A stretch of 64,000 bases of DNA from Microbulbifer celer. GTDB lineage: Bacteria > Pseudomonadota > Gammaproteobacteria > Pseudomonadales > Cellvibrionaceae. The stretch covers positions 1,205,501 to 1,269,500 of the forward strand of contig NZ_CP087715.1 of the NCBI RefSeq assembly GCF_020991125.1. The letters are read 5' to 3'. Positions 1 to 8,884 of the stretch are shown here, in pieces. Below the pieces are notes generated by a model. The model searched no databases. It saw nothing but the letters and a program-made list of their open reading frames with translations, and had not been told where the DNA came from. A program made the translations under genes and the position numbers. The first letter of the stretch is position 1, and each line of letters begins with the position of its first letter.

Positions 1-428
1 TTCACCAGTGGCCAGCGCGTGTAGAGGGAAGCTACAGTGGCGATGCCCAGCAAGCCGGGAATCGCGGCTTCCTTGATGGCGATGTATTTTGCTTCCAGCT
101 CCAACAGGCTGATACCGCCGGTGAGCAGGATGCTGAAGATGCCCAGTGCGGAAAAAAAGTTGACCTTGCCGGAGCGCTGCAAATCCCGCAGACCGTAAAT
201 AATGGGAAAGGCGAGCGCGACCACAATGGCCCACTTTGTGCCCAGCCAGTCATCGCCGGACAGTTTGGTCAGAATCACCGTGGGGATGACAATATTCAGC
301 AGCAGATTGGCCAGCAGGCTCTCTTTGTGAGGCTGTTGCGCAGGCGCGGTCTGGGCCGCGTTGTCTGCCGTGGATTCAGTGCTGATCGCTTCCGGCGCTT
401 GGGCCTTGGGGTGATCGGTATCTGTCAT
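1..428 (-). CDS. VC0807-like integral membrane protein (C-terminus off the window)
   Basis: The reading frame opens at an ATG at 428 on the minus strand and runs off the left edge, giving 142 residues. After a polar, Ala/Gln-rich N-terminal stretch of about 36 residues come hydrophobic segments with the phrases NLLLNIVIPTVILTKLSG and GKVNFFSALGIFSILLTGG. From memory these match VC0807-family membrane proteins, which have no established function. It is divergent from rnm across a 202-bp spacer. The family call rests on pattern memory, and the missing C-terminus prevents a length check. Confidence 0.6.
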   Translation of the reverse strand, partial: MTDTDHPKAQAPEAISTESTADNAAQTAPAQQPHKESLLANLLLNIVIPTVILTKLSGDDWLGTKWAIVVALAFPIIYGLRDLQRSGKVNFFSALGIFSILLTGGISLLELEAKYIAIKEAAIPGLLGIATVASLYTRWPLV

Positions 429-630
429 GGTCTGTTCCGGTGATAATGCCCGCTGGCTGACGCTACAGCTGTCAGCGGCGAAAATGGATCCCCGCGCTCG
501 GGGCCTTATCCCTGAAACCGGCACGCTGGTCCGGCAAACTGGTCGGCCTGAGACATTGGCCGGTGTAATGGGTTCAATAGTGACGGTAAAGTGAACAAAA
601 TCCAACCAATATGGCGGAAAGTTTAGCAAA

Positions 631-1527
631 ATGACCGATACAGTATTTTCCGGTCAATTCTCCGGGCAAATAGACCTGCACTGCCACAGTACCGCCTCTG
701 ACGGTATTTTAAGCCCTACCGAGCTGGTGTCGAGAGCGAAAGCACAGGATGTCACGCTATTGGCGCTGACCGATCACGACACAGTGGCTGGCGTACGCGA
801 GGCTGAACACGCCGGAGAGGCGCACGGGGTCTCCATTTTACCCGGTATCGAATTTACCGCCTGCTGGGGGCGGCGCAGCGTACATGTCGTCGGGTTGAAC
901 GTAGACTGCTCGTCCATGTCGTTGCAGCAAGGTGTTGCAGTCCGTGACCGATTGCGCGCCGAGCGCGCGGAGCAGATTGCCCTGCGATTGGAAAAACGCG
1001 GTTTTACGGGCGCTCTGTCAGGGGCCAGGTCTTTTGCCGGCGACGGGGTGATCGGGCGCCCACACTTTGCGCGCTGGCTGGTGGAAGCTGGACATGTGCC
1101 GGATACCGCGAAAGCGTTCAAGCGTTACCTGGGTGCCGGGAAGACCGGTGATGTGGCGGTGGCCTGGCCCGATCTCACAGAGACTGTGGCGACTATCCGC
1201 GCAGCGGGTGGCGCAGCGGTTCTGGCCCATCCACTGAAATACGGTTTGACACGCACCCGCCTGCTGGGCTTGTTGACGGACTTTCGCGACGCCGGTGGGC
1301 AGGGCGCAGAAGTGGTTTGCGGGCGCCAGAACCCGGTACAGACCCGGGAAGTCCTCTCATTACTCGAGCGGGTGGCCGCAGACGGGCGCGGACTGCTGGC
1401 TTCCCTCGGCAGTGATTTTCACCAGCCGGACCAGCCCTGGCGAGAACTGGGTTCGGTAAGACTGCCCGCGGGCGTCGAGCCAATCTGGAATCTGTGGCAA
1501 ACTGATGCAGAGATGGTCTCAGGTTAG
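631..1527 (+). CDS. rnm: PHP-domain phosphoesterase, RNase AM / 3',5'-nucleoside bisphosphate phosphatase
   Basis: A 298-residue protein with the full PHP metal-site pattern: HCH at residues 17-19, D24, TDHD at 47-50, GIEF near 77, AHPLKYG near 190 and GSDFHQP near the C-terminus. Proteins of this type (E. coli YciV/TrpH, RNase AM) remove 5' nucleotides from short RNAs, mature rRNA 5' ends and dephosphorylate 3',5'-bisphosphonucleotides in the cytoplasm. It is followed by yciO, the usual neighbour in related genomes. Family length is normal and no key residue is missing. Confidence 0.9.
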   Translation: MTDTVFSGQFSGQIDLHCHSTASDGILSPTELVSRAKAQDVTLLALTDHDTVAGVREAEHAGEAHGVSILPGIEFTACWGRRSVHVVGLNVDCSSMSLQQGVAVRDRLRAERAEQIALRLEKRGFTGALSGARSFAGDGVIGRPHFARWLVEAGHVPDTAKAFKRYLGAGKTGDVAVAWPDLTETVATIRAAGGAAVLAHPLKYGLTRTRLLGLLTDFRDAGGQGAEVVCGRQNPVQTREVLSLLERVAADGRGLLASLGSDFHQPDQPWRELGSVRLPAGVEPIWNLWQTDAEMVSG

Positions 1528-1692
1528 AGGTATCTGTCTGGACCGGGCGGTCGTGTGGTGTTGGCGCCACATGGCCGTGCGTCGTCTTTCAGACAGTCAT
1601 CCTGGTAAACACAGTTCTGGGCATGCGGTTACGTGCTGCCAGTGAGGTGCGACCGTCGTAACAGTACTTTATCGGGGTATCAGGGGGTATTT

Positions 1693-2316
1693 GTGGCACA
1701 GTTTTTCCAGATTCATCCGGACAATCCGCAGGCACGGCTGATCAATCAGGCCGCTGAGATCGTCTCCGCCGGCGGTATCATCGTATTTCCCACGGATTCA
1801 GCCTACGCCATTGGCTGTCGGCTTGGGGAAAAGCTCGCCGTAGAGCGTATCCGCGCGCTGCGGCAACTGGACAAGCATCATAACTTTACCTTGATGTGCC
1901 GGGATCTGTCGGAACTGGCCAGCTACGCCAAGGTCGACAATCAGATGTTCCGCCTGCTTAAAAATCATACCCCGGGCCCCTACACCTTCATCATGCCGGC
2001 CACTTCGGAAGTGCCGCGTCGGCTGGCACATGCCAAGCGTAAGACCATTGGTCTGCGGGTGCCGGAAAATGCCATCGCACTGGCGCTGATCGAGGCCCTG
2101 GGCGAGCCACTGATGAGCTGCAGCCTGATCATGCCCGGAGAGGAGCAGCCGCTCACCGACCCCTACGATATCCGCGACACCCTGGAGCACCAGGTGGAGC
2201 TGGTTATCGACGGTGGGTTCTGTGGTCTGGAAGCGACCACGGTGGTGGATCTCACTGGCGACGAGCCCGAGCTGGTGCGTCAGGGATGCGGCACAATTGA
2301 TGAAATAATCGGCTGA
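1693..2316 (+). CDS. yciO: YciO, YrdC/Sua5-fold L-threonylcarbamoyladenylate synthase-like protein
   Basis: The chosen start is the GTG at 1693, preceded by an AGGGGG ribosome site, giving 207 residues beginning with AQFFQIHPDNPQARLINQA, very close to E. coli YciO. An upstream in-frame ATG at 1633 would add 20 residues without homology. Sua5/YrdC-fold features include the KxR-type nucleotide-binding region and FPTDSAYAIGC. The TsaC/Sua5 family makes threonylcarbamoyl-AMP for tRNA t6A37; the exact role of the YciO branch is less certain. It lies between rnm and scpA. Confidence 0.9.
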   Translation: MAQFFQIHPDNPQARLINQAAEIVSAGGIIVFPTDSAYAIGCRLGEKLAVERIRALRQLDKHHNFTLMCRDLSELASYAKVDNQMFRLLKNHTPGPYTFIMPATSEVPRRLAHAKRKTIGLRVPENAIALALIEALGEPLMSCSLIMPGEEQPLTDPYDIRDTLEHQVELVIDGGFCGLEATTVVDLTGDEPELVRQGCGTIDEIIG

Positions 2317-2361
2317 CTCTGATGTATAATCGCCCGTTTGCATTTCCGGAAGGACTGCCGT

Positions 2362-3528
2362 GTGTCCAGTGACGATTTTGAAGAAGTAGTAATGGCGTCT
2401 GCAGGCCCTGAAGAGGAGGCTGCAGACCCCGAAAATGCTGCCGATAGTACCGGGTGCGAGCCGGCCACCGAGGATGATGTAGCGGCCGCGGCGGAAGAGA
2501 TCCTGAAGGCGGAAGCGTCGACTCAGGCGTCCGACGACGAGAGCGTTACATCCGAAGCCGGCGAGAGTGATGGATCGGGTGCCGACCAGTCGGTGTCCGG
2601 CGACGGCGCGCGACAGGGGGAGATGCCCTTTGCTCTGGTTGAAGGCAAGGCGTTCACCGATCTCCCCGCTGACCTGTACATTCCCCCGGATGCGCTGGAA
2701 GTCATCCTCGAGGCCTTTGAAGGGCCCCTGGACCTGCTGCTGTACCTGATCCGTCGCCAGAATCTGGATATTCTCGAGATCAACGTTTCCGACATTACCC
2801 GCCAGTACATGGGGTATGTGGAAATGATGACCGCAATGCGGTTCGAGCTGGCTGCCGAATACCTGGTGATGGCGGCGATGCTGGCGGAGATCAAATCCCG
2901 CATGCTGCTGCCACGTCCGCCGGAAGCGGAAGAAGAGGAGGGCGAGGATCCGCGCGCGGCACTGATCCGCCGCCTGCAGGAGTACGAGCGCTTCAAGTCC
3001 GCTGCGGAAGATATGGATGAACTCCCCCGGGTGGGGCGGGATATCCACCAGGCCAATGCCACCGGTCCGGATCGCAAGCTTACCCGCCCTGAACCCGAGG
3101 TGGACCTGAAGGAAGTGTTGGTGGCACTGGCGGATGTGCTGCGGCGTGCGGACATGTTTGAAAGCCATCAGGTGGAGAAAGAAAAGCTGTCCACCCGCGA
3201 GCGTATGACCGAGGTACTGGACAAAATTCGCCACCGCCAGTTCGTTCCCTTTGTCAGCCTCTTCCGCGCGGAAGAGGGGCGTCTGGGCGTCGTGGTGACC
3301 TTTCTTGCGGTGATGGAACTGGTGAAAGAGTCTCTGGTGGAACTGATCCAGAACGATGCGTTCAGCGCTATCCATATCCGGGCGCGGGGCGACGTGGCTG
3401 AGAATGCCGATCAGGCGGCAGAAAATGAAGATGGGCGGGCGCATAACAAAGAAAGCGAGTGGGACGACACTGAAGCTGAAGACGAACCAACGCAAAGCGC
3501 CGCCGATGTAGAGCCGGCGCTGGGTTAA
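2362..3528 (+). CDS. scpA: segregation and condensation protein A with an acidic N-terminal extension
   Basis: The kleisin of the Smc-ScpAB condensin. The core begins near residue 100 with FEGPLDLLLYLIRRQNLDI and continues through the conserved AAEYLVMAAMLAEIKSRMLLP block; the C-terminal winged helix is near residues 290-340. I chose the GTG at 2362 because GGAAGGA lies 7 bases upstream; a TTG at 2338 is possible but has no ribosome site. The 388-residue product is well over the usual 250-290. The excess is about 95 acidic residues before the core and an acidic tail of about 40. scpB follows 4 bases later. Confidence 0.93.
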   Translation: MSSDDFEEVVMASAGPEEEAADPENAADSTGCEPATEDDVAAAAEEILKAEASTQASDDESVTSEAGESDGSGADQSVSGDGARQGEMPFALVEGKAFTDLPADLYIPPDALEVILEAFEGPLDLLLYLIRRQNLDILEINVSDITRQYMGYVEMMTAMRFELAAEYLVMAAMLAEIKSRMLLPRPPEAEEEEGEDPRAALIRRLQEYERFKSAAEDMDELPRVGRDIHQANATGPDRKLTRPEPEVDLKEVLVALADVLRRADMFESHQVEKEKLSTRERMTEVLDKIRHRQFVPFVSLFRAEEGRLGVVVTFLAVMELVKESLVELIQNDAFSAIHIRARGDVAENADQAAENEDGRAHNKESEWDDTEAEDEPTQSAADVEPALG

Positions 3529-3532
3529 TTAA

Positions 3533-4576
3533 TTGAGTGAACCGAACGAAATGAGTATTACTCCGGAAGTATTACGCCGGGTTGTGGAAGGGGCGCTACT
3601 GGCGGCGGCACAGCCGTTGTCGGAAGATCGTCTGTTGTCGCTATTTGATGAAGAGGAACGGCCGGAAAAAGCCCTGCTCAGGGAAGTACTGGAGCAGATT
3701 ATAGAAGATGGTGCCGGACGTGGTTTTGAACTGAAGCAGGTCGCCAGCGGCTGGCGTTTTCAGGTGCCGGAAGACCTGGCGCCCTGGGTTAACAAGCTGT
3801 GGGAAGAGAAACCGCAGAAATACTCGCGCGCGACACTGGAAACACTGGCGATCATCGCCTACCGCCAGCCGATTACCCGCGGCGATATCGAAGAGATCCG
3901 CGGCGTTGCGGTCAGCTCACATATTGTTAAAAGCCTGACCGAGCGCGGCTGGATTAAAGTTGTTGGCCAGAGGGATGTCCCCGGTAAACCTTCGCTGTAT
4001 GCGACTACCCGGGAGTTTCTCGACTATTTCAATCTGCGCAGCCTGGATGATCTGCCTACCCTGGCGGAAATCCGCGATATCGACAGCCTGAATGCGGCGC
4101 TGGATCTCGGAGAGGCGGCCAATACCGACTCGGCTGAGGGGACAGCAGGCGATGGTTCAGCGGGCGAGGGCGCCGCGGAAGATCAGGAACCGACGGCAGA
4201 TCAAAGTGATGAGGCGTACGGCGGGGGGCAAGGCGCCCCGGAAGCGCCGATCGACGAATCACAGGCGCCATCGGACCTGTCGGCCGAAGATGCCGATGAC
4301 GGGCAACAGCCTCAGGCGGCGGAGGCCGAAGACAGCCTGCCGGCCGTCCACGCGGACTATGCTGAAGCAGAGTCTACCCCTGAAGCTGACATCGAGTCAG
4401 ATCACGATTCTTTTAATCAATTGGCGGAACGGAACGAGCAGGAAGTGCAGACAGCCGAAAATGACGACGCGCCAGTGAGCGAGTTGCAGTCTGAAACCAC
4501 TGCCGAATCCGAACAAACGCCATCCGGCGATTTAGACGCCGACGAACCCCAAGTGCGGGAAAGCCAGGATACATGA
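3533..4576 (+). CDS. scpB: segregation and condensation protein B with a long acidic tail
   Basis: The partner of ScpA in the Smc condensin. Residues about 10-185 form the tandem winged-helix domain, with the hallmark stretch [20 protein letters not shown]. The remaining 160 or so residues are almost entirely D, E, A, S and Q, probably disordered. Typical ScpB proteins stop near 190-200 residues, so the tail nearly doubles the protein. Start codons TTG 3533 and ATG 3551 are both possible. The stop overlaps the rluB start (ATGA), which indicates translational coupling. Confidence 0.92.
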   Translation: MSEPNEMSITPEVLRRVVEGALLAAAQPLSEDRLLSLFDEEERPEKALLREVLEQIIEDGAGRGFELKQVASGWRFQVPEDLAPWVNKLWEEKPQKYSRATLETLAIIAYRQPITRGDIEEIRGVAVSSHIVKSLTERGWIKVVGQRDVPGKPSLYATTREFLDYFNLRSLDDLPTLAEIRDIDSLNAALDLGEAANTDSAEGTAGDGSAGEGAAEDQEPTADQSDEAYGGGQGAPEAPIDESQAPSDLSAEDADDGQQPQAAEAEDSLPAVHADYAEAESTPEADIESDHDSFNQLAERNEQEVQTAENDDAPVSELQSETTAESEQTPSGDLDADEPQVRESQDT

Positions 4577-5529
4577 GTAACGAATCCGTGCCTGCGGGCG
4601 AAAAATTGCAGAAAGTATTGGCTCGAGCGGGAATGGGTTCTCGCCGGGAAATGGAGCGGGCCATCGAGGCTGGCCGTGTCACCGTCAATGGCGAAGTCGC
4701 CGGATTGGGCGAGCGGGTTACCGATGACGACCAGATCGAATTTGATGGCCGCCGGTTGCCGGGTATTGAAGAGAACCGCCTGCGGGTCATCCTTTACAAC
4801 AAACCCATTGGGGAAATCTGTTCCCGACATGACCCGGAGGGCCGGCCCACGGTCTATGATCGTCTACCGCGCCTGAAAAGTGGCCGCTGGATTTCTGTCG
4901 GCCGACTCGACTTCAATACCAGTGGCCTGTTGCTGTTTACCAACAGCGGCGAATTGGCCAACAAACTGATGCACCCGTCATCGGTTATCGATCGGGAATA
5001 TCTGGTGCGAATCCAGGGGCACGTCGACGATGAAGTCAAGAAACGTCTGACTTCCGGCGTATTACTGGATGACGGTCAGGCCCGCTTTACCGATATTGTG
5101 GAAAGCGGTGGCGAAGGCACCAATCGTTGGTTCTATTGTGTGGTGATGGAAGGACGTAACCGGGAAGTTCGGCGCTTGTGGGAGTCCCAGGGCGTGCGGG
5201 TTAGCCGGCTTAAGCGCGTGCGTTACGGCAGTGTCTTTATTCCGTCTCATGTGCGTGTGGGGCAGTGGATAGAGATGGAACCGAAAGAGATTGATGACCT
5301 CTGTATTACTGCGGGGCTGCCGAAACTGGGTCAGCGACCTCTGACTCAGTCGGAGAAAGAGACTCTGCAACGCCAGCGTCGAAAGCTGCGAAAAGCGCCT
5401 TCGAAAGCGACGCTTAAGACTGCTCCGAGTAAACCAACCCCGAAATCGAGCCCAAAGCCGCCTTCCAAGGCAGCGCCCTCGAGAGCCAAGGCGAGAAATA
5501 CCAGGCCCACGCGGAAGGGAAGAAAGTAG
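4573..5529 (+). CDS. rluB: 23S rRNA pseudouridine synthase B
   Basis: An S4 RNA-binding domain (about residues 11-58, [16 protein letters not shown]) precedes a RsuA/RluB-type catalytic domain with [19 protein letters not shown], where D113 is the predicted catalytic aspartate. In E. coli RluB makes pseudouridine 2605 in 23S rRNA. The last 60 or so residues are a Lys/Pro/Ser-rich basic tail, common in this family and probably an RNA-contacting disordered segment. It overlaps scpB by 4 bases and ends the rnm-rluB run. A hairpin terminator follows. Confidence 0.93.
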   Translation: MSNESVPAGEKLQKVLARAGMGSRREMERAIEAGRVTVNGEVAGLGERVTDDDQIEFDGRRLPGIEENRLRVILYNKPIGEICSRHDPEGRPTVYDRLPRLKSGRWISVGRLDFNTSGLLLFTNSGELANKLMHPSSVIDREYLVRIQGHVDDEVKKRLTSGVLLDDGQARFTDIVESGGEGTNRWFYCVVMEGRNREVRRLWESQGVRVSRLKRVRYGSVFIPSHVRVGQWIEMEPKEIDDLCITAGLPKLGQRPLTQSEKETLQRQRRKLRKAPSKATLKTAPSKPTPKSSPKPPSKAAPSRAKARNTRPTRKGRK

Positions 5530-5572
5530 AGCTGTTGTGGCGCAGATGTAAATGTCCTGGCGCATCAAAGAC

Positions 5573-5599
5573 AAGGCGGCTGTTGTTGGCCGCCTTTTT
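5573..5599. terminator. intrinsic terminator between rluB and the SRPBCC gene
   Basis: Perfect 8-bp arms AAGGCGGC (5573-5580) and GCCGCCTT (5589-5596) with an 8-base loop, followed by a T run. It sits between two convergent genes and could serve both, though the T run favours the plus strand. Confidence 0.8.
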
Positions 5600-5619
5600 A
5601 ATGCGTGTGATTTGGGGGC

Positions 5620-6369
5620 TTATTCACGGTGCGATTCGGGGTTCGGCTCTGAATCAAACTCTTCGAGGGCATCTTCATCGTTGCCGGGCAGTTCGCCTGC
5701 CTCTTCGTCGTCCAGAATCGGACTTTCCATTCCGGGGTCTACCGGCGCCGGTTCAATGGTGCCCGGGTCGGCGCTTTCCGGAGCCTGGGGCAGGGGCTGT
5801 GAATCAGAGGACGTGGCACTGTTCTCGCTGGATAATGGCGCACTGCCCGGGGCATCTTCCACCACGGTCTTCAGTTTCTGCAGCCCCTGCTCGTACGACG
5901 CGCCAACCATTCTCGATACCATCAAGCCGATCCAGCGCGCTATAGGGCCAGCTCCCATCTCGGACGAGAACGACCATGTGATATTGGTACCGCTGCCCTG
6001 AGGCTGCAGCTGGAACTCCGATCTGGCGGTTCCCTGGGAGCCGAAATCGAGATCCATCGCTACCCGGGAATAGGGCTCGCTGGCGGTAATTGCCATCGCC
6101 CCGGCACCCACATTGGGATCGTCGCTTTTCCATTTCATGGAAGAGCCAACACCCTCGGCAAAGCCGTCATAGGAGTACTGCGTTTCCGGGTCGATTTGGA
6201 ACCACGGCGACCACTGATTGAACTTGCGCAAATCATTCACATAGGGAAATACCACCGCTGGTGGTTCCGCGATGTAGACACTGCGCTCGGTGGTAGCGAC
6301 GCGGGGAAACAGGAAGCCTGCCAGCACCAGCAGGGCGAGGAAGATCAGAATGTACAGAATCCAGCGCAT
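5620..6369 (-). CDS. membrane-anchored SRPBCC (polyketide cyclase/START-like) protein
   Basis: A 249-residue protein with one N-terminal hydrophobic segment (residues 3-24), then an SRPBCC-type domain: the phrase PPAVVFPYVNDLRKFNQWSP is typical of the first helix after strand 1, and YEQGLQKLKTVVE near residue 160 is the C-terminal helix. The last 80 or so residues are acidic and Pro/Ser-rich, probably disordered. These domains bind hydrophobic ligands; the ligand here is unknown. It lies 127 bases downstream of cpxA on the same strand and may be cotranscribed with cpxRA. Confidence 0.75.
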   Translation of the reverse strand: MRWILYILIFLALLVLAGFLFPRVATTERSVYIAEPPAVVFPYVNDLRKFNQWSPWFQIDPETQYSYDGFAEGVGSSMKWKSDDPNVGAGAMAITASEPYSRVAMDLDFGSQGTARSEFQLQPQGSGTNITWSFSSEMGAGPIARWIGLMVSRMVGASYEQGLQKLKTVVEDAPGSAPLSSENSATSSDSQPLPQAPESADPGTIEPAPVDPGMESPILDDEEAGELPGNDEDALEEFDSEPNPESHRE

Positions 6370-6390
6370 GGTATTCCCTTATCTGTGTAG

Positions 6391-6435
6391 AGCTTGTCTG
6401 TGCAGAATCTGTCTATGCAAAGTTTGTCAGTGCAA
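6391..6435. repeat. three imperfect 15-bp tandem repeats
   Basis: Units at 6391-6405, 6406-6420 and 6421-6435 share the pattern TTGTC(T/A)(G/A)TGCA. They lie in the spacer between cpxA and the SRPBCC gene, just upstream of the latter's start on the minus strand. The function is unknown. Confidence 0.7.
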
Positions 6436-6496
6436 GACCGTTGCCAGTTTAGGGTATCGCAGCGAAAAAGAGTATGCGTCGGCTGTGCCAACCGCG

Positions 6497-7882
6497 TCAG
6501 AAGGCATCGTCCAATAGGGGTAATTCAATGCTAATGCCCAGTCCCGCGTGTTTTGGATTGAACGCAGTGATGACACCGCCGTGCTGCACCACCGTCCGCT
6601 GGGCGATCGCCAGTCCCAGGCCGAACCCTCCGCTCTCCCGGGTGCGCGCTTCATCGGTACGATAGAAGGGGCGGAATATGGCTTCCAGCTCCGTTTCCGG
6701 CACGCCGCTGCCGGCGTCGATCACCTGGATACGGCAGCGCTGTTCGGGCTGCGCCGTCACCGTGAGTTCGACCGCGCTACCTCGGGGGCTGTATTTGATG
6801 CTGTTACGCAGAATGTTCTCCAGCGCGGCGGTCAACGAGCTGCCCCGGGTGGCGACCAGGAATTCGCGTTCGCCCTGTCTGAGAGCAAACTGCACCCCCT
6901 GAGCCTGGGCTTCATCCTGCAACTCTTCGGTCAGTGCCTGCAATAGGCTGTTGACTTCCACCACATCGTCCAGCGGTCGGTCGTCATTGCTATTGACTGG
7001 TAGCGACAGGATATCGGCAATGATGTCTTCCAGGTAATCGGCCGCCTTGCCAATTTTGTCCAGCTCCGGATCCAGAGCGCCAACATTCTTCTGCCGTGCG
7101 ATGCCGAGCGCGACCTGCAGGCGGGCGAGGGGGGAGCGCAGTTCGTGGGACACATCCTTGATCAACCGGCGCTGTTCCGCCATAGACTCTTGCAGTTGCG
7201 CTGTCATGGAATCGAAGTCGGCAGCCAGTTCGCCCAGCTCGAGGCTATGGCCTTTCAAAACCGGGGTTACCCGGTAACCCAGATCGCCGGCGGCGACACG
7301 CCGGCTGGCAACGCGCAGGTTATCCAGTGGCTTGCTGAGGTAGCGGGCCAGAAAATAGCAGGCGAGGCCGGATGCGAGGGTGGCGAGCACCAGAATCGGC
7401 CAGAAGTTGTTCAACAGGAAGCGAACCAGCAACTCTTCCTTGCTTCTGCCGGCGATGAAAACCACCCGCAGGCTGTCGCCGCCGCGCTGGGGAACAAAAA
7501 AGCCAATGGTGGGCTTTTTATCGACCAGGGCATGCTCTTCGCGATTGCGGAAATTGAGGGCGGCGATCAGCGGTGCCATGGACTGGGGGATCGGGCGGTT
7601 GAGCAGCTCGTGGCCGCTGTGATCCAGCGCGTAGATGCGCTCTTGTAAATCCGCTGGCAGTCGCTCCAGCCAGTGGTGAAAATGCTCAGGGCCGTGACGG
7701 CGGGAAATACGCAGGTTGTCGGTAATCTCCCGAAAGAGCTCTGCGCCCTCCCAGCGGTCTTTCTGGCGCGGATCGCCAAATTCGCGGAAGTGGGTAATGT
7801 AAACCGCCAGAAATACCATGAGGATGGCTGTCAGCCAGGCGCCGATAAACATGCGCCCGAACAGGCTGCTGATGAACTTCAT
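6497..7882 (-). CDS. cpxA: CpxA-like envelope-stress sensor histidine kinase
   Basis: 461 residues. There are two membrane helices (about 9-30 and 158-180) around a periplasmic sensor of about 125 residues, then HAMP (about 181-234), the phosphoacceptor helix SHELRSPLARLQ with H246, and an HATPase domain with a GxGLG-type lid (GGFGLGLAIAQ). Organisation and sequence match CpxA, which senses misfolded envelope proteins and phosphorylates CpxR. It starts 5 bases after cpxR, so the two are translationally close. A CpxP-like gene on the other side of cpxR supports the assignment. Confidence 0.87.
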   Translation of the reverse strand: MKFISSLFGRMFIGAWLTAILMVFLAVYITHFREFGDPRQKDRWEGAELFREITDNLRISRRHGPEHFHHWLERLPADLQERIYALDHSGHELLNRPIPQSMAPLIAALNFRNREEHALVDKKPTIGFFVPQRGGDSLRVVFIAGRSKEELLVRFLLNNFWPILVLATLASGLACYFLARYLSKPLDNLRVASRRVAAGDLGYRVTPVLKGHSLELGELAADFDSMTAQLQESMAEQRRLIKDVSHELRSPLARLQVALGIARQKNVGALDPELDKIGKAADYLEDIIADILSLPVNSNDDRPLDDVVEVNSLLQALTEELQDEAQAQGVQFALRQGEREFLVATRGSSLTAALENILRNSIKYSPRGSAVELTVTAQPEQRCRIQVIDAGSGVPETELEAIFRPFYRTDEARTRESGGFGLGLAIAQRTVVQHGGVITAFNPKHAGLGISIELPLLDDAF

Positions 7883-7887
7883 TCCGC

Positions 7888-8592
7888 TTAACCCTGGCTC
7901 TTGGTCAGCATATAGCCGGCGCCGCGGATGTTGATGATCAACTCCCGGCTGGCACCGTGCCCGGCGAGTTTTTTGCGGATATTGCTGACGTGTACATCAA
8001 TGGAGCGATCGTAAGGCATCAGTTTCCGACCCAGGGCTTCTTCCGTCAGCACTTCTTTACTGACAACTTCACCGGCGTGCTCGACCAGGACTTTGAGTAC
8101 AGAAAATTCCGCCCCTGTCAGGTTGACCGGCTGGCTCTCCCAGGTGCATTGGTGTTCTCTGGGAAGCAGGACGATGGGACCGCACGACAGGTTGTCGGAT
8201 ACGGCTTCCGCCTCCGAGCGCCCGCGCCTGAGTACCGCGCGCAGGCGCGCTGCCAGTTCTCTGGGGTTGCAGGGTTTTGGCAGATAGTCGTCGGCCCCCA
8301 TTTCCAGCCCGACGATCCGGTCCACCGTGTCGCCTTTTGCGGTCAGCATTAGCACGGGCAGGGACTGACTGTTTGCCCCGGATTCCTCACGCAACTTACG
8401 CAATACATCGAACCCGTTGTGGATCGGGAGCATCACATCCAGCACTAAAGCATCGAACGGCTGGCTGCGTGCCAGCTCCAGCCCGCGGCCACCGTCATTG
8501 GCAACGGTAACCGAAAAACCTTCGCCCACCAGGAATTCTTCCAGCAGCTCAGTCAGTTCTGTGTCGTCGTCTACCAGCAGGATATGGCTCAT
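7888..8592 (-). CDS. cpxR: CpxR-like OmpR-family response regulator
   Basis: 234 residues: receiver domain with acidic pocket DDD at 8-10 and phosphoacceptor D52 (LVLDVMLP), then an OmpR/PhoB winged helix (about 135-230, ending DVHVSNIRKKL and RGAGYM). It is the first gene of a cpxRA operon read leftward from a divergent spacer that contains regularly spaced CpxR-like half-sites (8729-8773), so autoregulation and control of the divergent cpxP-like gene are likely. Target identity is inference from E. coli. Confidence 0.88.
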   Translation of the reverse strand: MSHILLVDDDTELTELLEEFLVGEGFSVTVANDGGRGLELARSQPFDALVLDVMLPIHNGFDVLRKLREESGANSQSLPVLMLTAKGDTVDRIVGLEMGADDYLPKPCNPRELAARLRAVLRRGRSEAEAVSDNLSCGPIVLLPREHQCTWESQPVNLTGAEFSVLKVLVEHAGEVVSKEVLTEEALGRKLMPYDRSIDVHVSNIRKKLAGHGASRELIINIRGAGYMLTKSQG

Positions 8593-8728
8593 GGGCGCGA
8601 GTCTCTCGGATCAGGTTATTCAATGGCAGTTTAAAAGTACCGGCTCAGGTCACTTCCAGCCGCCTTGGATTGCTTGATCAGCATTATATGCGCGGGGTTT
8701 CGCTTCCGTGAGGATGAGAATGGCGGCT

Positions 8729-8773
8729 TTTACCGTTCTTAACAAATGTTTACCACCCTTAGCCCCTATTTAC
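8729..8773. promoter_or_regulatory. array of five CpxR-like half-sites at 10-bp period
   Basis: Half-sites TTTAC (8729), TTAAC (8739), TTTAC (8749), TTAGC (8759) and TTTAC (8769) are spaced exactly 10 bases start to start. The known E. coli CpxR box is GTAAA-N5-GTAAA, whose reverse complement is TTTAC-N5-TTTAC. Three units match exactly and two differ by one base. A possible cpxP-side -10 (TAGTAT, 8786-8791) follows, so the last site would overlap the -35 position, as for an activator. Confidence 0.78.
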
Positions 8774-8884
8774 ACAGTGCGAGCCTAGTATGCACCTACT
8801 GAAACAGAAAACGGGCCCTGACAATTTGTCAGTCCGAAACCCGACACCGCCTGGAGACGGGCATCATCACGAGAGGATAGATCT

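Noticed and set aside
1798-3495. A 565-codon antisense frame over yciO and scpA
   Set aside because: No homology-like motifs; both sense genes are clear.
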